In this document: in pieces, positions 5,422 to 8,736 of the stretch
Position numbering within the stretch: position 1 is the first letter of the stretch
Layout of the letters: each line of letters opens with the position of its first letter
DNA from: Erysipelotrichaceae bacterium
GTDB lineage: Bacteria > Bacillota_I > Bacilli_A > Erysipelotrichales > Erysipelotrichaceae
Length of the DNA: 8,736 bases
Direction: 5' to 3'
NCBI GenBank assembly: GCA_024709285.1
Contig: JANJWY010000003.1
Coordinates: forward strand, 1 to 8,736
The notes under the pieces: generated by a model
Told to the model about the DNA's origin: nothing
Seen by the model: the letters and a program-made list of their open reading frames with translations, nothing else
The model's database searches: none
Made by a program: the position numbers and the translations under genes

Positions 5422-5444
5422 AGCAGCATCTGCTATGTTATAAT
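5414..5444 (+). promoter_or_regulatory. Internal extended -10 promoter of rnj
   Basis: TGT-TATAAT (5436-5444) is a perfect -10 hexamer with an extended TGn. A possible -35, TTGAAT at 5414-5419, has a long 19-base spacer and lies inside the end of def. Transcription would start near 5451, which lets rnj be expressed apart from def. Confidence 0.65.
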
Positions 5445-5470
5445 AGAAGTAACAATTTAAGCGCAGTGCA

Positions 5471-5477
5471 AAAGGAG
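5471..5477 (+). promoter_or_regulatory. Ribosome binding site that sets the rnj start
   Basis: AAAGGAG ends 6 bases before ATG 5484. An in-frame ATG at 5466 lies just upstream of this site and has none of its own. Confidence 0.85.
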
Positions 5478-5483
5478 ATTCAT

Positions 5484-7259
5484 ATGACAAATTATGAACG
5501 TAAACCTGCACAACGCAAGGGTTCCTTAAAACCCGCAATCGTCGAAAATCATTCATCATTTAAAGAGACAGATACTCTGGTATACGCATTGGGCGGCCTG
5601 GGCGAAGTCGGTAAGAACATGTATTGTATCGAACATCATGATGAAATCATTATCATTGACGCAGGCGTCCGTTTTCCTGAGGAAAACTTGTTAGGTGTGG
5701 ACTATGTCATACCCGACTACACGTATCTGATACGTAACCAACAAAAGATCAAAGCATTAATCATAACTCACGGACATGAAGACCACATCGGCGGAATTCC
5801 GTTTTTGATGCAAGTCCTAAAACTGGAGAAAATATATGCCCCCCGCTTTGCGAAGGGGTTGATAAACAAGAAGCTCGAAGAACGACGGATGCAGAATCAA
5901 GTCAAAATCGAGGAAATCACCAATATTTCACGGGTGGAAACCAAGTATTTCAAAGTCGGTTTCTTTAACACCGTTCACTCCATCCCAGACACCCTGGGAC
6001 TATTGGTCAATACGCCCAACGGGCGCATCGTTCATACCGGTGACTTTAAGTTTGACTTAACCCCGGTGGGAACCAATTCCGATTATCAGCTGATGGCCTA
6101 TATGGGTCAAATCGGCGTCGATCTGTTGCTGAGCGATTCCACCAATGCCGGTGTCAAAGGATTTTCCATCAGTGAAAAGCAAGTAGCATCGGCCATTTTG
6201 GATATTACCCGCAGAGCGCAAGGCCGTCTGATCGTCGCATCCTTTGCTTCCAATGTGTATCGCGTTCGACAGATCATTGAAGCCGCAATCTCTTGCGGAA
6301 GAAAAATCAGTATCTTTGGCCGCTCCATGGAGAATGTCGTAGAAATCGCACGCAAGCTTGGACATATTCAGTTTGGTGATGAACACTTCTTACAGCCGGA
6401 TCAGCTCAATCATACCCCGGCCAACAAGGTAACCATCATTTGTACCGGATCACAAGGAGAACCCTTAGCTGCATTATCGCGCATTGCTAACGGTACCCAC
6501 CGTTACATTCGCATCATTCCTGGCGATACCGTCGTATTCTCATCATCGCCGATTCCGGGCAATGCCAATTCGGTCAACCGGGTCGTTAACAGTCTGACTC
6601 GTGCGGGAGCCAATGTATTGACAAACTCACCGCTAAACTCCATTCATACGACCGGCCATGCTTCTGAGGAAGAGCAAAAGCTGATGCTTCAGCTGATCAA
6701 ACCGAAGTATTTCATGCCGATCCATGGTGAATACAAGATGTTGAAACAGCATGCCGATACCGGCATCGAAACTGGTGTATTGCCGGAAAACGTCTTTATC
6801 TGTGCCAATGGCGATGCTGTCGTCTTGCGTGACGGTGTATGCTCTTTAAGCGATACCCGCATCCAAGCCGATGACATTTACGTAGATGGCAGTGATACTT
6901 CCGGATTATCGACTTCGGTCATCAAAGACCGTTGCATCCTTTCGGATAACGGTATGGTCGCAGTTATCGTTTCGATTGATTCAAGATTCAATAAAATTCT
7001 GTGCAGACCTTCTAGCGTCAGTCGCGGCTTTGTGTATATCAAAGAAAGTCAGACACTGCTGAAAGAAGCTGAACTGCTGGTATATGAAGCCCTAAAGAAA
7101 AAGATGGTCGGAAAGACCACCTTCGGTGAACTGAAAAATACGATTCGCGGATCGCTGGAACCCTTCCTTTATCAGAAGACCCACCGCAACCCGATCGTCA
7201 TTCCGGTCATACTCAATCAAAAAGCAGCCATGCAACCAAAACCGACCGAGACTCGCTAG
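5484..7259 (+). CDS. rnj: Ribonuclease J (RNase J1-type)
   Basis: A metallo-beta-lactamase/beta-CASP nuclease with 5'-to-3' exonuclease and endonuclease activity in mRNA turnover and rRNA processing, cytosolic and usually a dimer or tetramer. The 591-residue product has a basic N-terminal tail (1-30), the beta-lactamase part with FALGG-type YALGGLGEVGKN (34-45), THGHEDHIGG (95-104; H96, H98, D100, H101), H165 in TVHSIPD and D187 in HTGDFKFD. The beta-CASP insert shows SDSTNAG (217-223), FASNVYR (254-260), FGRSMEN (278-284) and TGSQGEPLAALSRIANG (321-337). After it come FSSSPIPGN (352-360), TTGHASEEEQ (389-398; H392) and PIHGEYKML (412-420; H414), then a C-terminal domain. All metal ligands are intact, as in J1 rather than the degenerate J2. 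It is longer than B. subtilis J1 mainly at the two ends. Its stop codon lies in the terminator loop. Confidence 0.95.
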   Translation: MTNYERKPAQRKGSLKPAIVENHSSFKETDTLVYALGGLGEVGKNMYCIEHHDEIIIIDAGVRFPEENLLGVDYVIPDYTYLIRNQQKIKALIITHGHEDHIGGIPFLMQVLKLEKIYAPRFAKGLINKKLEERRMQNQVKIEEITNISRVETKYFKVGFFNTVHSIPDTLGLLVNTPNGRIVHTGDFKFDLTPVGTNSDYQLMAYMGQIGVDLLLSDSTNAGVKGFSISEKQVASAILDITRRAQGRLIVASFASNVYRVRQIIEAAISCGRKISIFGRSMENVVEIARKLGHIQFGDEHFLQPDQLNHTPANKVTIICTGSQGEPLAALSRIANGTHRYIRIIPGDTVVFSSSPIPGNANSVNRVVNSLTRAGANVLTNSPLNSIHTTGHASEEEQKLMLQLIKPKYFMPIHGEYKMLKQHADTGIETGVLPENVFICANGDAVVLRDGVCSLSDTRIQADDIYVDGSDTSGLSTSVIKDRCILSDNGMVAVIVSIDSRFNKILCRPSSVSRGFVYIKESQTLLKEAELLVYEALKKKMVGKTTFGELKNTIRGSLEPFLYQKTHRNPIVIPVILNQKAAMQPKPTETR

Positions 7260-7271
7260 TCTCGGTTTTTT
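7245..7271 (+). terminator. Rho-independent terminator of rnj
   Basis: A perfect 8-bp GC-rich stem ACCGAGAC / GTCTCGGT (7245-7252 with 7259-7266), loop TCGCTA, followed by a T-run to 7271. The rnj stop codon TAG (7257-7259) is in the loop and first base pair. On the minus strand the hairpin is followed by a weaker T-rich stretch and may also stop the convergent LiaF-like gene. Confidence 0.85.
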
Positions 7272-7929
7272 AATCTCTGATTTCTATCGCTCCAAAAACG
7301 ACACTGTAATTGACCTCGATGACCTTACCGGCGATTTTTACATCCTGATTCGACGTCTTATCCTCAAAACCGCCGAAAACCGGTCCGCCGCCCGACACTT
7401 TAATGGCATATTTCCGTGGCAACCGCACATCGGCACCACCAAACACCGCATTGATCGTAACGATCCCTTTATCCCCTTTTAATTCAATATCACTTAAATC
7501 CACTTCGGCACTGCCAAATACAGCCGATACTTCAAAACTCTCAAACTGCTTGTTGTTTGATTTGTGTTTTGTACCGCCAAACACCGCAACGACGTCACTT
7601 TTGTCAGAAATATTGACCGAGTAACCCCGATGGCCAAATACCAATGACAAACCAAATAATATTACGATGCCCGGGACGATCATATTGACGATGGCTTCTC
7701 TTTCAATCAGATTGAAATTGATGGCCAGAAACACCAGACCGATCGTGGTGATGATTAAGTGAAACAGACTGACTCGCCGTTGTTCGATCATCGAATAACA
7801 ACCGATCAGAACAAGGGCGGATGGCCATAGATAGTCAAACAAGTCTTTGATCGGATAAATATTTAAATTATCAAGCAACAACAATACTCCAGCCAGTATA
7901 ATCAATAAACCAAAAATCCGCTTTCCCAT
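7270..7929 (-). CDS. LiaF-like membrane protein with five VFG repeats
   Basis: A 219-residue protein in two parts. Residues 1-100 hold about four membrane helices (5-20, 34-48, 54-72, 81-98) and begin with the FGLLIILAGVLLLLDNL pattern seen in LiaF/DUF5668-type membrane domains. Residues 105-219 form a soluble beta-rich domain with VFG at 116, 137, 162, 184 and 211, each followed by a small residue and an acidic or basic strand (AEVDL, ADVRLP, AIEIRD). This resembles the LiaF C-terminal (cell-wall-active antibiotic response) domain and related 'toast-rack' domains. LiaF proteins repress a three-component envelope-stress system, but no liaR/liaS-type genes are visible beside this one, so that role is inference. 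GAGGGG precedes ATG 7929 by 5 bases. It converges on rnj and is divergent from the phosphoesterase gene. Confidence 0.8.
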   Translation of the reverse strand: MGKRIFGLLIILAGVLLLLDNLNIYPIKDLFDYLWPSALVLIGCYSMIEQRRVSLFHLIITTIGLVFLAINFNLIEREAIVNMIVPGIVILFGLSLVFGHRGYSVNISDKSDVVAVFGGTKHKSNNKQFESFEVSAVFGSAEVDLSDIELKGDKGIVTINAVFGGADVRLPRKYAIKVSGGGPVFGGFEDKTSNQDVKIAGKVIEVNYSVVFGAIEIRD

Positions 7930-7952
7930 GTATACCCCTCGCTTTCAGTACC

Positions 7953-7983
7953 ATTATAAACCAATTTTCATAATTTACGCCAA
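7953..7983 (-). promoter_or_regulatory. Predicted promoter of the LiaF-like gene
   Basis: A perfect TATAAT on the minus strand (complement of 7953-7958), with a possible -35 TTGGCG (complement of 7978-7983) at a long 19-base spacing. The leader would be about 17 bases. No LiaR-type operator was recognised. Confidence 0.5.
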
Positions 7984-7989
7984 CAATTG

Positions 7990-7998
7990 TGGTAAAAT
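7990..7998 (+). promoter_or_regulatory. Predicted extended -10 element of the phosphoesterase gene
   Basis: TGG-TAAAAT is an extended -10 element 19 bases before ATG 8018, with no convincing -35. It lies 31 bases from the divergent LiaF-like -10 box, so the two promoter regions overlap. Confidence 0.4.
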
Positions 7999-8017
7999 GA
8001 CTGTGCAAGGTGAAGAT

Positions 8018-8736
8018 ATGAAAATGAAAATCGTACGATGGCTATCCGTAATTTTGGTCGCAATGACATTGTTGACCGGTTTAATATATGAAATGACCGT
8101 ATGGGGTCCAAGGCGTCTGACCGTTGAAACGGTTACTCTGAGCGATGCTTTGATTCCTGAATCCTTTGAAGGTGTCAACGTGCTTTACTTCTCAGATGCC
8201 CACTATAACAAATTTATGAATAAAGAACGGTTTTCAGCTGTGGTTACACGTATCAACCAGCTCGATCCGGATATCGTGATTTTTGGCGGGGATTTGTTTG
8301 ATCACCCCTCCGTCGAATATCCGACAACAGAAATTCAAAATGAGCTAATTACCCTGTTGGCCTCGATTCAGGCACCCTTAGGAAAATATGCGGTATTTGG
8401 CAATCACGATTTAGAGTCACCTCGGACCAAACAAATGGTTGGCAATGTACTTCAAGAGGGCGGTTTCGAACTATTGGTCAATCAGAACATTCCGGTTTAT
8501 AACAAAGATTCTGCTTACATCCGTTTAATCGGTTTGGATAGTCAGCTCTTGGGTATTCCCGATACAACTGCGGCTTATCAAGGTGTCAATGAGGGCGAGT
8601 TTATTTTGACCCTATCTCATACACCGGACATTATCGATGATTTGCCATCATCTACCCGTTGGGTGCTTGCCGGCCACAGTCACGGCGGACAAATCCGGGT
8701 ACCGGTTTTTAACGAACTTTACACCGTTCCTTATGC
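8018..8736 (+). CDS. Membrane-anchored metallophosphoesterase (YkuE/YaeI-like), 3' end outside window
   Basis: A calcineurin-like phosphoesterase of the subgroup with one N-terminal membrane anchor, predicted to hydrolyse a phosphate ester outside the membrane; lipid substrates such as UDP-diacylglucosamine are known for some relatives, but the substrate here cannot be read off. The 239 visible residues begin with a basic start and one hydrophobic segment (about 8-25), then the dimetal motifs FSDAHYN (58-64; D60, H62), FGGDLFD (89-95; D92), FGNHD (127-131; N129, H130), LSHTPD (199-204; H201) and AGHSHGGQIR (218-227; H220, H222). All expected metal ligands are present. DAH replaces the commoner DLH, and HSHGGQ the commoner HTHGGQ. 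AAGGTG precedes the ATG by 5 bases. The frame is open to the window edge, and by comparison with the family only a few tens of residues are missing. Confidence 0.88.
   Translation, partial: MKMKIVRWLSVILVAMTLLTGLIYEMTVWGPRRLTVETVTLSDALIPESFEGVNVLYFSDAHYNKFMNKERFSAVVTRINQLDPDIVIFGGDLFDHPSVEYPTTEIQNELITLLASIQAPLGKYAVFGNHDLESPRTKQMVGNVLQEGGFELLVNQNIPVYNKDSAYIRLIGLDSQLLGIPDTTAAYQGVNEGEFILTLSHTPDIIDDLPSSTRWVLAGHSHGGQIRVPVFNELYTVPY

Noticed and set aside
5422..5434. Small hairpin AGCAG-CAT-CTGCT after def
   Set aside because: It has only 5 bp and no T-run, and it lies within the spacer of the rnj promoter, so it is not a convincing terminator.
5422..5483. Possible rpoY (RNA polymerase epsilon) gene near rnj, as in Bacillus
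   Set aside because: The def–rnj gap is only 62 bases and holds a promoter. Downstream of rnj is a terminator and a convergent gene, so no rpoY is present here.
6057..6386. Long minus-strand frame inside rnj
   Set aside because: It is fully contained in a strongly conserved RNase J coding region and has no start site or recognisable protein; a shadow frame.

Overview
The window looks like a chromosomal housekeeping segment from a low-to-mid-GC member of the Bacillota (Firmicutes). The evidence is a SEDS/FtsW–rsmD–coaD cluster, a Gram-positive-type (type 2) peptide deformylase next to RNase J, a LiaF-like envelope-stress protein, and strong AGGAGG-type Shine-Dalgarno sites throughout. I cannot place it to family. 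A lineage such as Erysipelotrichia would fit, but that is a guess. No rRNA, tRNA, CRISPR array, transposase or att site was seen, and no gene-free stretch reaches 300 bases.

Left part, mostly minus strand: a cut-off AT-rich gene of unknown function (1-384, plus strand) ends at a bidirectional terminator (388-419). Facing it are two tandem paralogous small membrane proteins (433-714 and 787-1071) with their own predicted promoter. Upstream of them, also on minus, lies an operon of msrB (methionine sulfoxide reductase B), an SRPBCC/START-like protein and a three-helix membrane protein, with a predicted extended -10 promoter before msrB.

Centre: a tight minus-strand operon ftsW-like – rsmD – coaD, joined by two 4-base ATGA stop/start overlaps and closed by a terminator whose loop holds the coaD stop codon. 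It combines septal or wall synthesis, 16S rRNA methylation and coenzyme A synthesis. It is divergent from a plus-strand pair, def (peptide deformylase) and rnj (RNase J), the second with an excellent internal promoter and a terminator that again contains the stop codon.

Right part: a LiaF-like membrane protein with five VFG repeats (7270-7929, minus) converges on rnj. It is divergent from a membrane-anchored metallophosphoesterase that runs off the right edge (8018-8736, plus).

Nothing here is clearly a new defence or mobile system. The points most worth a second look are a CoaD lacking the usual phosphate-binding lysine, a SEDS protein with changes at several conserved positions, the tandem membrane-protein pair with an inverted repeat in its leader, and the VFG-repeat protein.
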